This document shows, piece after piece, positions 12,389 to 24,170 of a DNA stretch of 64,000 bases; within the stretch, counting starts at the first letter, position 1; each line of letters starts with the position of its first letter. The position numbers were made by a program, and so were the translations under genes. The notes beneath the pieces were generated by a model. The model did no database searches. It saw nothing but the letters and a program-made list of their open reading frames with translations, and was not told where the DNA came from. This DNA comes from Trichopria drosophilae (taxonomy: Eukaryota > Arthropoda > Insecta > Hymenoptera > Diapriidae), in assembly GCA_030407085.1 (NCBI GenBank), contig CM059582.1:211512001-211576000 (forward strand), in the 5' to 3' direction.

Positions 12389-12408
12389 GTTCCCGGATTT
12401 CGGCACCA
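12389..12408 (-). promoter_or_regulatory. Primer binding site of LARD-like element
   Basis: Four bases inside the 5' LTR, the minus strand reads TGGTGCCGAAATCC. This is the complement of a tRNA 3' end that finishes in TTCGGCACCA. The spacing and the TGG start are typical of an LTR-element PBS. The tRNA identity is not assigned. Confidence 0.75.
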
Positions 12409-12412
12409 ATTT

Positions 12413-12845
12413 TGTTAACGACTGGTGGAAGGGCTTTAAATAAAACACGCAATTTGATCGACCGAAAGAAAATATTAACTATTTATTAGCGATCAACCGG
12501 TGACGATCCGATCGCGACGCTGACTTCCTAACCCGACGACGTTCCGGAACGTACTCTCTCCCCGATCGTCACTTTTTCACGTCTTAGTTCGATCTTTCAA
12601 ACTCTCGAACATTGAAATAGACTACGACGTCATATTACACATCAATATCATACTATTCGAATTACAAATAATTGAATCGAGATCGTCACCATTTCGAAGG
12701 GCCTTTTACATAATTACCAAACAGGCCTGCTTCATTTTGAGAGGTACCCCCATTCGGGTGTGCAATGGCGTAGGGAAAACCACCTTTGTGGGAAAAACCT
12801 ACGCCGGGTACCGCAGTCGATAAAATATGAATTCTGTCCGTAACA
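12413..12845 (-). repeat. 5' LTR of LARD-like element
   Basis: Direct repeat of 7299-7732. On the plus strand it starts TGTTAACG and ends CCGTAACA, so both TG and CA ends are intact. It directly abuts the long-TIR element that starts at 12846. Confidence 0.85.
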
Positions 12846-13655
12846 ATTGAACCCCTGGCGATCAAAAGGAGATAGGCGCGAAACGCCGGAGAATTTGTTG
12901 GCCCCTGGGATCGTAATTTTTGACTTTCGAATTTTAAAGTTTTCATTAGATATCTTAATAGGAAAATTAATTACGCGAATTTTTTGTTGAAATAAAAAAT
13001 TTCTATCCCTCTACGTTTTTAATATAATCGCAAAAAACGAAATTATTTGAAATATAAAATAACTTAATTATTTTGTCTTTAACTCGTCATATCTTTTACA
13101 ATAATTGGAATTTTTTAATGAAATTTTCTAGGGAATATGCACTATTCTATCTACAAACTAACGTATTTTTCCAAATTATGGTTAGTTGTTACGGAAATTT
13201 TTTTAAAATTGTTTTTTGTTTTACTGCACAAAATTGATATTGAAAGCTTCAAACACTTCGGGAGTCGAGGGAATTTGAATAAATCGAAATTTCCTTCGCA
13301 CCGAAAATGCGAGGAAGGTTCAAAGAAGTTTTTTGTAAAGTTATAGACTAATCTGACTTGTAGTTTTCAAGTAACAATTGAAAGTTGTAATGCTGTCGCG
13401 TCGCGTCGTCTCTTTAACGATAATATTCGAGAAGAAAGTTATTTTATATTTCAAATAATTTTGTTTTTTGCGATTATATTAAATACGTAGAGGGATAGAA
13501 AATTTGGATTTTAACAAAAAATTCGCGTAATTAATTTTCCTATTAAGATATCCAATGAAAACTTTAAAATTCGAAAGTCAAAAATTACGATCCCAGGGGC
13601 CAACAAATTCTCCGGCGTTTCGCGCCTATCTCCTTTTGATCGCCAGGGGTTCAAT
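12846..13655. mobile_element. Long-TIR DNA element, family A copy 1
   Basis: The first 215 or so bases (ATTGAACCCCTGGCG...) return in inverted form at about 13440-13655 (ending CGCCAGGGGTTCAAT). No transposase is present, so it is non-autonomous. A 69-codon frame at 13137-13346 is also open in copy 2 (63566-63774), but the differences are mostly amino-acid changing, which argues against a protein. No clear target duplication: the left end touches an LTR end. Confidence 0.75.
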
Positions 13656-14077
13656 TATGTTTAAACACAAGTATACTTGTAAAGTTTTTCACGAATTAAA
13701 ATTATAACTTGGTCATCGTTCCTTCATATCGAATCTTATTAGCACATAAATTCAAATTTCTATGCCCTTTGAATCGTAATATCGTCCCGATGATATTAGT
13801 TATTCACACGCATCAATGATAAGGTTCAATTTTTCCTGAAAGGGCACATCTTCCAGATAATACAAAAAATATATACTTTCATATTTAGCTTTTCGTCATA
13901 AACAACAGATACATGTTATTATATTAATTGTATGAAAACCTAAATAATTGTTTAAACTTTCTACATTTTTTTTAAAACCCTTATAATAGATATTTTATTT
14001 TCACGGTGGTAGTAACGGTTATATTGAAATGTAAATAATTTTTCACCCGCTTTCTATGTACGAGTTGAGAAGTAAAT
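13656..14077. other. Non-coding spacer
   Basis: AT-rich sequence between the family A element and the copia LTR. I see no gene or repeat in it. Confidence 0.5.
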
Positions 14078-14357
14078 TGTTAGAAGATGTAATCGAACAT
14101 GTGCTTTAAGGTACTGGTTTACCGACGCTTACCGACGAGTGTCGCATGCCGTAGCTGTCCGTATGTAACCCTAGAGTGCGCGGATTCAGTGTGTGATTCG
14201 TGTGTGTAGCGACTTTTGTAGTTAGTTCGATTTTGCCTTTTGTATCGCGAGAATCGGCGTATCTCATTTGTATTTTCTGGTGTGCAATTATATTTCTGCT
14301 TTACTAAAACTTCTCTGAGTTCGTTATTAAGAGCCTAGCCCTCAAAAATTACCAACA
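14078..14357 (+). repeat. 5' LTR of copia element
   Basis: It starts TGTTAGAAG and ends ACCAACA, and matches 24975-25257 with about ten substitutions. Confidence 0.92.
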
Positions 14358-14376
14358 GGTTATGGGCCCAGGTCTT
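14358..14376 (+). promoter_or_regulatory. Copia-type primer binding site
   Basis: GGTTATGGGCCCAGGTC follows the 5' LTR directly. Drosophila copia uses almost the same site, which pairs with an internal part of initiator tRNA-Met rather than its 3' end. Confidence 0.8.
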
Positions 14377-15013
14377 GCAAGTGAGTTTCACTGCTCGAAT
14401 TTGTGAATTGCAAAACTATACTTTCCTTATTATCGAAAAGTGCCACGTAAACAATCTCAAAATGGCCACCGCGCCTGATTTCGCAAATATTGAGAGACTG
14501 ATGAAGGACAATTATGAACTATGGAAAGTGCAAATGAAAAGTGTATTAGTTTTCAATGATTTGTGGCCGTATATCGACGGTACAACAGTAAAACCAGACA
14601 CACCGATCCTCAGCAATATTTAAAACTTACGAAAATGGCGACCAAAACGGGCTTCGCAGTTCTTTTCCCCATGCCTCAAATATTCAGAAGCCCAAAGAAA
14701 CGAAATCGTAGCTGATTTTTTTTTTCAAGAAAAGAGAAAAATGAGATTTACTTCTCTAGTATGTCAGATATTACATTGGGACAGAGTAGAAAATTGATGT
14801 GCTTAGAAAATTTGTAAAATACATTTATTTTATTGTTAAATAAATATAAATGTAATACGGTGAACTAATGTTTATAGTATCATAACATTAATTAATAACG
14901 ATATACAGGGTCATCGAAAAGTATCGGACCCCTCTAATATCTTCAGTTAGAATGCACTTAGGAGAAAATGTCCAATAGCAAAGTTGTATGGTTTCAAGCG
15001 GGGAGTAAGATGA

Positions 15014-15063
15014 TGACCTTGACTTTGACCTTGACCATGTCCTTCAAGGTCATTTCAAGGTCA
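15014..15063. promoter_or_regulatory. Cluster of TCAAGGTCA motifs in a TIR
   Basis: Four exact copies of TCAAGGTCA or its complement lie at 15014-15022, 15026-15034, 15044-15052 and 15055-15063, and are mirrored in the right TIR (about 17320-17370). This nine-base word is the known monomer site of ERR and FTZ-F1/SF-1 type nuclear receptors. Whether it acts as such here is unknown; it may serve transposase binding. Confidence 0.55.
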
Positions 15064-15206
15064 ATCTTATTTTTTAAATAGAACCCCCTACATTTTATTA
15101 CATATTCTTATAGCTTATCTCGAGAGCTTTCCAAAACACTATAATAAAATATTTTTTTATTAAGTACTTTTTGAGTTATAAAGGTTTGAAGTTAACAATT
15201 TGTTAA

Positions 15207-15334
15207 GTGGTGTGCGAGTCCGACCAGTTAAGGCAAGAGTGGTGTGCGAGTCCGACCAGTTAAGGCAAGAGTGGTGTGCGAGTCCGACCAGTTAAGGCAA
15301 GAGTGGTATGTGAGTCCGGCCAGTTAAGGCAAAT
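15207..15334. repeat. 32-bp tandem repeat, four units
   Basis: Units start at 15207, 15239, 15271 and 15303. The first three are identical and the fourth has three or four changes. They sit just inside the left TIR, downstream of the transposase stop, and could be subterminal sites. Confidence 0.9.
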
Positions 15335-15384
15335 TTAATTCCAATTGGTTAGCTTGGGCAAAATATTTAATTGTACCAAACAAT

Positions 15385-16461
15385 TCACAACAAATGTTCA
15401 AATTGTTGCCCTTCAACAGCCTGGCAATGTGCCAATCTGTTATAAACAGCCGAAACCGCATTCCGGTACGTTTCTGGCGGTATTAGTTCTATCTCTCGAG
15501 TTATTGTCCCTCTTAAATCATCTAAATCTTGAGGCTTGGTGGCATAAACTTTACTTTTCAAGTAACCCCACAAAAAAAAGTCAAGTGGGGTCAAGTCCGG
15601 AGACCGAGGTGGCCACTCAATATGACCCCTTCGCCCTATCCACCTGTCCTGAAAGACCTCATTCAAATATTGACGGACAATGCCACCATAATGAGGTGGA
15701 GCTCCATCCTGTTGGAAATAAATTTCATCCATATTTCCACCAGCTATGTCTCTAATAGCTGGAACAATTTGTTCGCGAAGCATGACTAGGTATACTTGTG
15801 CTGTCAAATTGCCTTCAATGAAGAAAGGGCCAACTGGTCTACCATTAAGAATACCAGCCCATACATTAACTTTTTGTGGATATTGAGTATGATTGACTCT
15901 TTTCCAGTGAGGATTAACGTCACTCCAGTATCTACAATTGTGTCTATTTACATTTCCAGTCAGTTCAAATGTTGCCTCATCAGAGAAAACAATATTATCA
16001 AGTAATAGAGGATCGTCGACAATCATCTCCATCATAAGATCACAAAATTCGATGCGTCTATCAAAATCGTCTTCGGACAACTCTTGGACCAAATGGAGTT
16101 TGTATGGATGCCATTTATTCAATTTCAGAATTTTACTGACAGATGCATGACCGATTTCGTGTTCTTGTGCAACGCGATTGATGGAAATATGGGGATCTTC
16201 AACGAAAGACTGTAAAACATCTAATGCCTTATCATTATTTGTTGCTGTTTTAGGTCTACCAGATTCTGGGCGGCTTTTAACGCTACCAATGGCCTCGAAA
16301 TGTTGAATAGTACGGATTACAGTACTTTTGGAGATCCTATTATTTTCATTCCGAAAATTTTCATTAAATAATCGCGTAACTGTTTTATACCCTCTTTGTT
16401 GATCTCCCTATCCTCGCATCATTAACAGTGTTATTCGATCTCTTTCAGAAAGCTCCGCCAT
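15385..16461 (-). pseudogene. IS630/Tc1-mariner transposase, one nonsense mutation
   Basis: On the minus strand the frame runs from ATG at 16461-16459 to the stop at 15385-15387, about 358 codons, a normal size. The only break seen is TAG at 16410-16408 (codon 18). The N-terminal third has two helix-turn-helix-like parts with a GRPKTA linker. The DDE core shows SDEATF, QQDGAPPH and SPDLTPLDFFLWG, with 36 residues between the second and third aspartates. The usual role is cut-and-paste transposition at TA sites. A downstream start could still give a protein lacking part of the DNA-binding domain. Confidence 0.9.
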
Positions 16462-17007
16462 TCTTAATTAGAGCGAAGAAGAATTAATCAGGTAAGTGAT
16501 AGGAAATTGATCTAGATAATTAAGTAGAGAAAAATACTAATTATTAAGTGTTGGTCCAACTATCGATTTGTTTATTTTAACCAGCACAAGCAAAAAGCTC
16601 GTTGAGCAACTGAAAATCTAATAGATCAATTAATAATATTTACGATAAATTTCTGGGCTATTGGAAACAAAATGAAGATGTTTGGGATAATCAATTGAAG
16701 CGCAATGGTTTCTTTTGTTACAGAAAAAAATTTTGAGGCTGTTCGTTTTCGCCCACGAGGTGACTGCTGCTCGCTAAGAAGAAGACAGCACTGCATCAAA
16801 GTTTCAAATCAGTGATCCATATTGTTTGCTCAAGAGCTCGTACATTGGTGCCTGCGAGAGTGAGAGAATAAAGATTGGCCAACGCTTTCGGTCAGATTCC
16901 CGCTAACGCCTTCGGAAATCACGCATTCGAGCAGCTTCTCGCGATTACGTTCGGGCAGTTTTTCGCCAGAGCCTATTAGCATAATTGCTTGAAGCCGTAC
17001 AATACTT

Positions 17008-17075
17008 TGCTATTGGACATTTTTCCAAAATGCATTCTTACTGAAAATATTAGGGGGATTCGATTAATGTATTTT
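17008..17075. repeat. Extra partial TIR of a related mariner-like element
   Basis: TTTGCTATTGGACATTTT...ATATTAGGGGGATTCGAT resembles the outer 65 bases of the right TIR (17402-17465) with about a dozen differences. It lies inside the element, just before the true right TIR, as if one terminus had been duplicated or left by another insertion. Confidence 0.65.
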
Positions 17076-17700
17076 CTTTAAACCAATTAATTGGTCTCAT
17101 TATTCCGCGCACAAAAGTATTATGGTTATGATTACTGAAAAATAAATAATATTTTACAAGATATTCTACATTTTGTGTCAAAAAATTGTTAACTTCAAAC
17201 CTTTATAACTCAAAAAGTACTTAATAAAAAAATATTTTATTATAGTGTTTTGGAAAGCTCTCGAGATAAGCTATAAGAATATGCAATAAATATAGGGGGT
17301 TCTATTTAAAAAAATAAGATTGACCTTGAAATGACCTTGAAGGACATGGTCAAGGTCAAAGTCAAGGTCATCATCTTACTCCCCGCTTGAAACCATACAA
17401 CTTTGCTATTGGACATTTTCTCCTAAGTGCATTCTAACTGAAGATATTAGGGGGGTCCGATACTTTTCGATGACCCTGTATATTTGCTATTCCTGGCTTT
17501 AAATTGAAATAATCGACGAATTATGGAATTTTTGTTTGATGATGTTGGGCTGTTGACCACCAGGTGTCTGCTTTTCTCGCGTGAGAATTGAAATTCTTTG
17601 GATAAAATTTCTAGTGCGAGCAAATCCGCATTATATTGACAATTTTGGTGTTTAAAGGAAAGCTTTAGCATGTTCAGCAGTAATCGGTGATTTCACAATC

Positions 17701-19934
17701 ATGGCTGAACGTAATAATTATAAATGCGATCATGAGGAAAATAGGAAAAAAGTCTGTGCACCGTGTGGAAAAAAAATTGTTATTGAAAAAAAGACGCTCC
17801 AATCATTTCAAATAATGAAACCCACGAGAAGTTAATTAAAGAATTTCTGAATTCCGATTTTGATGCCTCTGATACAAAATTTCCAGTCAGTATTTGTAAT
17901 TCGTGTCGTCATTCTTTAACGGATTGAAACAATAATTGTTTTAAAAGATCATTGCCCTCTATGCCAAATTATGAAGACATGTGTCTACTAAAGGAGGCTA
18001 GAAATAAAAGCAAAATATGCATTTGGGTACATCTGCCTGACAGGAAGATATAAAGGCCATATCAAAATAAAAAAATGAAGAGGTCATGTACGTAATATAA
18101 ACAATAAAATAGATTCATCCAACGGTCTTTATGCAGCTTCTAGTAGTGGATCACTTCCCCAAACTGTAAATACTAATAAATGCAGCGAAAATAATGTGAT
18201 AAAGCTCTGTAAAAAATGTTTTCAGGAAATAGCAAAAGGGAAAAATCATAATTGTGGAGGTAGTAAAATTTGTCATGAAAACTTACTTCAAGTTGTAAGT
18301 ACAGTTCCTGATGATGTTCAGGATAAGATTGTTAATTCTGTATTAAAAAGAAAATTGGAAGGAGGAAATGATGGCGAACGAGTTAATGCGAGAAATGTGG
18401 AGATAACTCTAAAATCATATGGCAGTAAAAAAACAAAAATTGTGTTAAATCCTAAGCTGAAAACAGAGGTTTTTTTTCGTCAGAAAAACTAGACAATTGT
18501 CAAAATAATATGAACTTATCTGCAAATCAAATGAAAAAGGTTACCAACTTCATAAGATGCCACACGGGTAAGAAATCAATCCCAAAATATTATAGAGACC
18601 ATGTATCGGAAAAATCAAAAATTTTAGATGTTTATAAAGATGGTACCTATGAATTCGACACTGAAAATTTAAAATCCAAAGAAACGAGGCCGGTAATTTG
18701 GGCAGATGCTTCAGAATTACTACATAAAGTTTTGAATTTACGTAATCTGACTGGAAATTTTGTTATCAAAATCATGGCAGATGGGGGTCAGGGGTTTTTC
18801 AAAATTTCCTTATCAATTTTCCCTCAAGAGTATTTCGACTGTGAAGTTGAATCGGACATTGAAACTGATCCGGGTGAGTCTATTCGAAAAAGGTCAACTT
18901 ATTTAGAAGGAGGTAGCGTAAGTAAAGAACCGAAGTTAACAAGTGTTCAAAAACTTATAATACTATGTATTGTGCCGAAAATTGAAGAAAGCTTTGAAAA
19001 TATAAAACTTCTATTCCAGTTAACGAAAATTAATGATATTCCATTTCGTTTCCTTGCTGATTTAAAACTATTATTAGTGGTAAATGGACAGCAAACAGCA
19101 TCTTCAATGTTTCCTTGTCCATACTGTTTCGTGTCCTTAAAAGACTTAAAGAAAGGTTGCAGAGAATTTATCGATGAGGAACAACCCGATGTTTTGATTG
19201 TTAGTTGTGACACTATTTCTTCGGCAAGTGATGACATAGAAATGAAAAAATTAAAAACCTACGGTGACGTGAAGAGAGATTATGAAACCTTCTGCAAATT
19301 AGGAAATAATAAACAAAATTCAATTGCCTGTCACAGTACAATAAATATTCCTCTTTTCGAAGAAAATGACAATATTCATGTTCTTGAAAAATGCATACCT
19401 CCAGAACTTCATTTGTTACAAGGATTTGTAAACCACATATTTTGAAAGGTTTAGTTCCTCTACTTGGCAGGGATAAAGCCCTCATCTGGCCAAAAAAACT
19501 GAACGTTATGCCGAAAAATTATCAGGGCGAAATCTTTGAAGGCAACGCTTGTAGAACACTTTTGAAAGACGCAGACAAGCTATTGACAGTGACATTGTAT
19601 GTGAAATTGGATTAATTCGAATGCAACCTTTTATTAATTTTTTAAGGCTATGAATAAGGTAGTAGAATCTTATTTTTCAATTAAAAAAGTGAATCCAAAA
19701 TTACATAATGATATCGAGGAATTGAAAAAAGCGTTCGACGCGACAAACGTATCCGAATCACTAAAAATTCATATAATTTTAAATCATTTGGAACAATGTA
19801 TAGAATTTATAAATGGTAATGGATTAGGCTTGTGGTCGGAGCAAGCGGGAAAATCCATTCATAGAGAATTTCTAAACTTTTGGGAACGTTACAAAATTAG
19901 TTATATAGAAGATCCAATGTATAATAAAATGTAA
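17701..19934 (+). pseudogene. Transposase of the CAC-ended transposon, decayed
   Basis: The protein starts at ATG 17701 with cysteine pairs (CAPCGKK, then ICNSC about 110 codons on) that look like an N-terminal zinc finger. Long pieces follow: 18196-18492, 18510-19445 (containing MADGGQGFFKI and CPYCF), 19391-19615 and 19650-19934 (containing LGLWSEQAGKSIHREF). Breaks include a shift near 17800, stops near 17927 and 18050, a shift in the T8 run at about 18472, and shifts near 19425 and between 19600 and 19650. I recognise the GLWSEQAG-type tail from unnamed invertebrate transposase-like proteins, but cannot name the family with certainty. Its position between CAC-type TIRs says it is the element's own transposase. 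Confidence 0.75.
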
Positions 19935-20456
19935 AAAAAGCAAAAAAAAATGTAAAAAGTAAAAAAAAATATAAAATATTAAAAGTAAAAAAAAAAAATG
20001 AGGCCATAATATATCAACACGTCCACGTCGTTGGCCCTGGGGAAAGCTGAGAGTGGTAAAAAGTATGCCTCAGAAGATTTTAAATGAATTAAAACATTAT
20101 TGTCGCATTTGACAAATATTCTGTGGTTATACATTTTTTGCGTTATCTTGAATTACCCCAGCCTCTCCCTATAATATAATATAATAGATTATTGTGTAAG
20201 ATATTGGATGAAATTCAAATTAAATATATCTCATCGCCCTTTAACATAAATAACATAAAAAGTATGCTTTTGCATCTTATATATTTCATATAAACTTTTA
20301 CAAGAATACATTTTATTTTTTTTTTTCTCGAAAAAATAATCAGCTACGATTTTGTTTCTTACGGCTTTTGAATACTTGAGGCATGGGGAAAACAACTGCG
20401 AAGCCCGTTTTGGTCGCCATTTTTGTAAGTTTTAAATATTGTTGGGGATCGGTGTG
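19935..20456. other. 3' non-coding part and right TIR of CAC-ended transposon
   Basis: A-rich sequence after the transposase stop, then the right TIR from about 20322. Nothing else is seen. Confidence 0.7.
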
Positions 20457-23400
20457 CAGAAGATCGAGCAGAGTTGGGAGACTGGACAAAAAGAGACGCC
20501 AAAGCATTAGCGCTTATGAACTTGGGAATTACGCATAGTCATCTCAACCACGTCAAGAAAGCGACGACATCCAAAGAAGCTTGGGACACCTTGAAGACAG
20601 TTTTCGAGTCTCGCGGTCCGGTGAGGAAAGCAGCCCTCTATACAAGCAACTACTCAGGTTAGAAAAGGATTCGGACAGTACGATGTCGCAGTATATCATG
20701 GACTTCTCTCAGAAGGCGGAACAACTCGATGAAGCAGGTATTGTAATACCCACCGAGTTATTAACAATTATGTTATTAGGTTCATTGCCCGCCGAATATG
20801 AGAATTTCACTATTCCGATAGAATCACGCGATGATATACCGTCATTCCAAAACTTAAAAATTAAGTTGATTGAAGAAGAAGCGAGACAGAGTGACCGCGT
20901 CGAAAATAAAAGGACGAATTCCGCGTTGTTTACTAACAGTCGGTCCGAACAAATGAGTTCCGCGTTATTTACGAAAAGTCGACCCGAGCAAACAAAGAAA
21001 TTAAACGCGTATTCAAAAAATCGCAATCAGAAATATGAAATACGTAAATTTAAAGGCAAATGTTTCAATTGTAATAAATTTGGACATATGAGCAAAAATT
21101 GCAAGTCAAAATCGAATCGAAATGAACAAAGTAATGTAAGCGACGCATTAACGACTATAGCGTGTAATACCGAATTGGTTGAAAAATCACAATCGTGGTA
21201 CCTTGATAGCGGCGCAACTAGGCATATGTGCAATGACAAAAATAGCTTTGCGATGCTCAACGGAAAAGAGCGAATGAAAGTGTATACCGCCGCGGAAAAT
21301 TTCGTAAACTCAGAAGGCAATGGAAATGTTCATTTAGGTACAAAAATAAATGAGAGAGAGACAAACGTCAAAAAATTACAAAACGCGTTGTATGTGCCTG
21401 ATTTACGCAATAGTCTCATGTCGGTGGCGAGTGTTACGGATAAAGATTATAAGGTGATATTCCACAAAGATCGTGCGACGGTGCGCAGAAAAGATGGTTC
21501 GATAGTGTTGACCGCATTCAAACGTAATCGATTGTATGTTGTTGACGAAAAATCGGAAAGCGCGGCGCACGTGTACGATCGTAACAATAACTTGCTTCGA
21601 TGGCATCACCGCTATGGACATTTAAATATTAGCGATTTAAAGAAGTTATCTAGTGAAAATATGGTTGTAGGTATGGATCTTAAATCTAAGGCAAACGAAA
21701 TTACATGTGAGATATGCGCGAAATGTAAAATACACGTTCAGCCGTTTAAAGCATCGACAGAGCGCGAAAAAGTCGTCTTAGGATTGGTACACTCGGATAT
21801 CTGCGGCCCGATGAAGTCGCAGACTATCGGTGGTGCAAATTATTTTGTCACCTTTATAGATGACTACTCCAGATACATCGAAACTGTAATGCTGCGCAGT
21901 CATTCAGATGTATTTCAAGCATTCATAAATTATAAACGAAAAGTAGAAAATCAGACTGGTCAACGAATCAAAAAATTACGGACGGACAACGGGCCGGAGT
22001 ATCTATCGAACAACTTCCAAAACTTTCTACTTGAAGAAGGTGTTGCTCACCAACTCACCGTCGTATACAATCCGCAACAAAATGGCGTTGCTGAGAGAGC
22101 CAACCGAACGCTGACTGAAATGGCTAGGTGCCTCATGCTGCAAGCCAATCTACCCTATTCGTTATGGGCCGAAGCGATAAATACGGCAACCTATTTGCGG
22201 AACAGAAGCGCCACTAAATGTCTCAACGGAATTACACCATTTGAAGCCTGGACACAACGAAAGCCATATGTTGGATTCTTCAGGTCTGTAGGCAGTAAAG
22301 TCATCGTGCTAAACAAAAGCCAAAGAAGAAGAAGTAAATTTCAGCCGAAAGGTGATGAATACGTCCTAGTGGGCTATTCCAATGAATCGAAGGCCTACCG
22401 TCTTTGGAAACAGGGATCCAAGAGTATTATTAAAGCTCGAGATGTCAAGTTTTTTGAAGACCTCGAGATCCCAGCTTTATCGTGGCCACTCGAAAGCACC
22501 GAATCCGTAATTGATGAAAAGGATAACGACAGCAGTGAGGTTAATGATTTCTGGGGCGAACTAACGAAATACGAGGCTGAAAACAGACATACTGAGAGCG
22601 AGGTTGAAGGCAAATTCAACGAAGACGATATTACAGGCGAATGCACTGAGGATGAGTTGGAGGAAAAGCTCAAATTCAAACAAACAAATTCGAATAGCCT
22701 CGCCAGAGCACCTGGTCGACCGAAAATTGAGCGAACGGCAAAACGAGGTCGCCCAAGGAAATTATATAACACGGTAAGGGAGGAATCGGATCCTCAGTCA
22801 GCATCTCAAGTTTTGGGTCGTAGTGATAAACAAAGTTAACTAACCGCCATGAGAGAAGAGTACCGAACTCTTCAAAACAACAAGACTTGGGCTCTTGTAC
22901 CAAGGCCAAGCAATGCAAAGGTTCTGTCAAATAGATGGGTATTTAAGACAAAAACTAACCAACAAAATGAAATCGAAAAATATAAAGCGAGGCTTGTTGC
23001 ACGAGGACACCCAAGAATATGGAATAGACTACGATGAGGTATTCGCTCCTGTGGCAAGATACGAAACGATTCGCACGTTGCTTGCAGCAGCCGTAAACGA
23101 AGAGATGCACGTTCATCAAATGGACGTTGTGTCAGCTTACATTCAAGGAGATCTCAGCGATGAAGTGTACATGGAGCAGCCGGAAATGTTTGTAGAACAC
23201 GGTAAAAAAGACATGGTATGCAAGCTATTGAACCCCCTGTACGGACTAAAACAGTCAGGCAGAGAATGGTACAAAAAATTAGACGGGTTCCTTATAGATA
23301 ATGGTGGTTCCCGTACTCCTGCAGATCCCTGCGTTTATGTATTCGGAGAAAATGAAGATCGAGTGCTAACGATTATTTACGTTGATGATTTAATCTTGGC

Positions 23401-23600
23401 TTCAAAGAAGTTGAACTCCATAAAACTCATTAAGTCAAAGCTAAAAGCAACTTTTCAGATGGTAGATCTAGGGCCAATCAAGGATGTCCTGGGCATCCAA
23501 GTTCAGCGAAAAGGTGCTACCGGGAATATGTATATATCCCAATAAAAATACATTGAAGATCTTCTTCAAGAGTTCAACATGGATCAAGCTAAAGCTGTAT

Positions 23601-24170
23601 AATAATTATAATAATAATAATATCGTCTTTATTGATCAATATAATATATACATCGAACAAAGGGCGAGACACAGCCGTTAATTGCTGTTTTGCAGCCTGA
23701 CCCTTATTACACATTAGTAGTCAAAAATAATTTACCAAGAATCATACATAATATCCATTTAAAAGCCATCCATGAGGTAAGAATATGCAGCATGAGGAAT
23801 ATTTTCACATTATTGTATACAACAAGCGAGACATACAAAAAATCAATATATAATTGTATGCACAAAATATTAGACATATATCATAAAATTTTTCCACTTA
23901 ATTTTGCTTATCCACAAGGTAATTCTTAACACGTAATAACAATCGATTCGATTGATGCCATAGCGATCTGATAGCCATTGGGATCGAATTAAACGTACGG
24001 GCTGCGGTAACAGAAAAGGCACCCATGGCCTTGGCAGATCTATACAGAGGGTAACTCATAGTAGTATTGATCACATTACGCAGATTAGGTCGATTAACAC
24101 CTAGCATCCCAATTCTTTGGTATAGATATTCCGGCTTTTTAGTAGAAAGTACTTGTCTAGTTTGTAGAAT
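23601..24170 (-). mobile_element. 5'-truncated LINE inserted antisense in copia pol
   Basis: Copia reads straight from 23600 to 24171 when these 570 bases are left out. On the minus strand the insert ends in AATAAAGACGATATTATT and an (ATT)n tail at 23601-23632, as expected for target-primed reverse transcription. The coding remnant 24170-23898 gives about 90 residues including SVTAARTFNSIP, the usual C-terminal tail of CR1/Jockey-like LINE reverse transcriptases. No clear target duplication is seen. Confidence 0.8.

Larger units (their letters stand above)
7299..12845 (-). mobile_element. Non-autonomous LTR retrotransposon (LARD-like)
   Basis: Two direct copies of a 433-434 bp sequence (7299-7732 and 12413-12845) differ at roughly a dozen positions and bound 4.7 kb. 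Read on the minus strand, each LTR starts TGTTACGG. The 12413-12845 copy ends GTTAACA and is followed by a PBS; the other copy is preceded by a GGGGGGAGAA polypurine tract. The internal region has no zinc knuckle, protease, reverse transcriptase or integrase motif and no frame longer than about 170 codons. It is therefore a structurally complete element without its own enzymes and would need them in trans. No clear target duplication is seen, because the right side is abutted by another element. Confidence 0.8.
14906..17478 (-). mobile_element. Mariner-like element with 296-bp TIRs
   Basis: The ends read CAGGGTCATCG (14906) and CGATGACCCTG (17478) and are flanked by TA on both sides (14904-14905 and 17479-17480), the Tc1/mariner target. 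The TIRs run 14906-15201 and 17183-17478. A transposase pseudogene lies on the minus strand. Four 32-bp tandem repeats and an extra partial copy of a related terminus are inside. It is nested in the CAC-ended transposon, which is nested in copia. Confidence 0.9.
14599..20456 (+). mobile_element. CAC-ended DNA transposon (CMC-like) inside copia gag
   Basis: Terminal inverted repeats of about 130 bases start CACACCGATCC at 14599 and end GGATCGGTGTG at 20456. The flanking 4-bp duplication is CAGA (14595-14598 and 20457-20460). Removing the element and one duplicate restores the copia gag frame, so the boundaries are exact. Ends in CAC and a 4-bp duplication are what I know from the Chapaev branch of the CMC superfamily; that placement is inference. 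It carries a decayed transposase gene (17701-19934) and a mariner-like element (14906-17478) in its left half. Confidence 0.85.

Noticed and set aside
13137..13346. A 69-residue frame open in both copies of family A (also 63566-63774)
   Set aside because: Between the copies nearly all codon differences change the amino acid (about seven to one), so there is no sign of selection on a protein.
15207..15334. Idea of a CRISPR-like array in the 32-bp repeats
   Set aside because: Units are directly adjacent without spacers, inside a transposon of a eukaryote.
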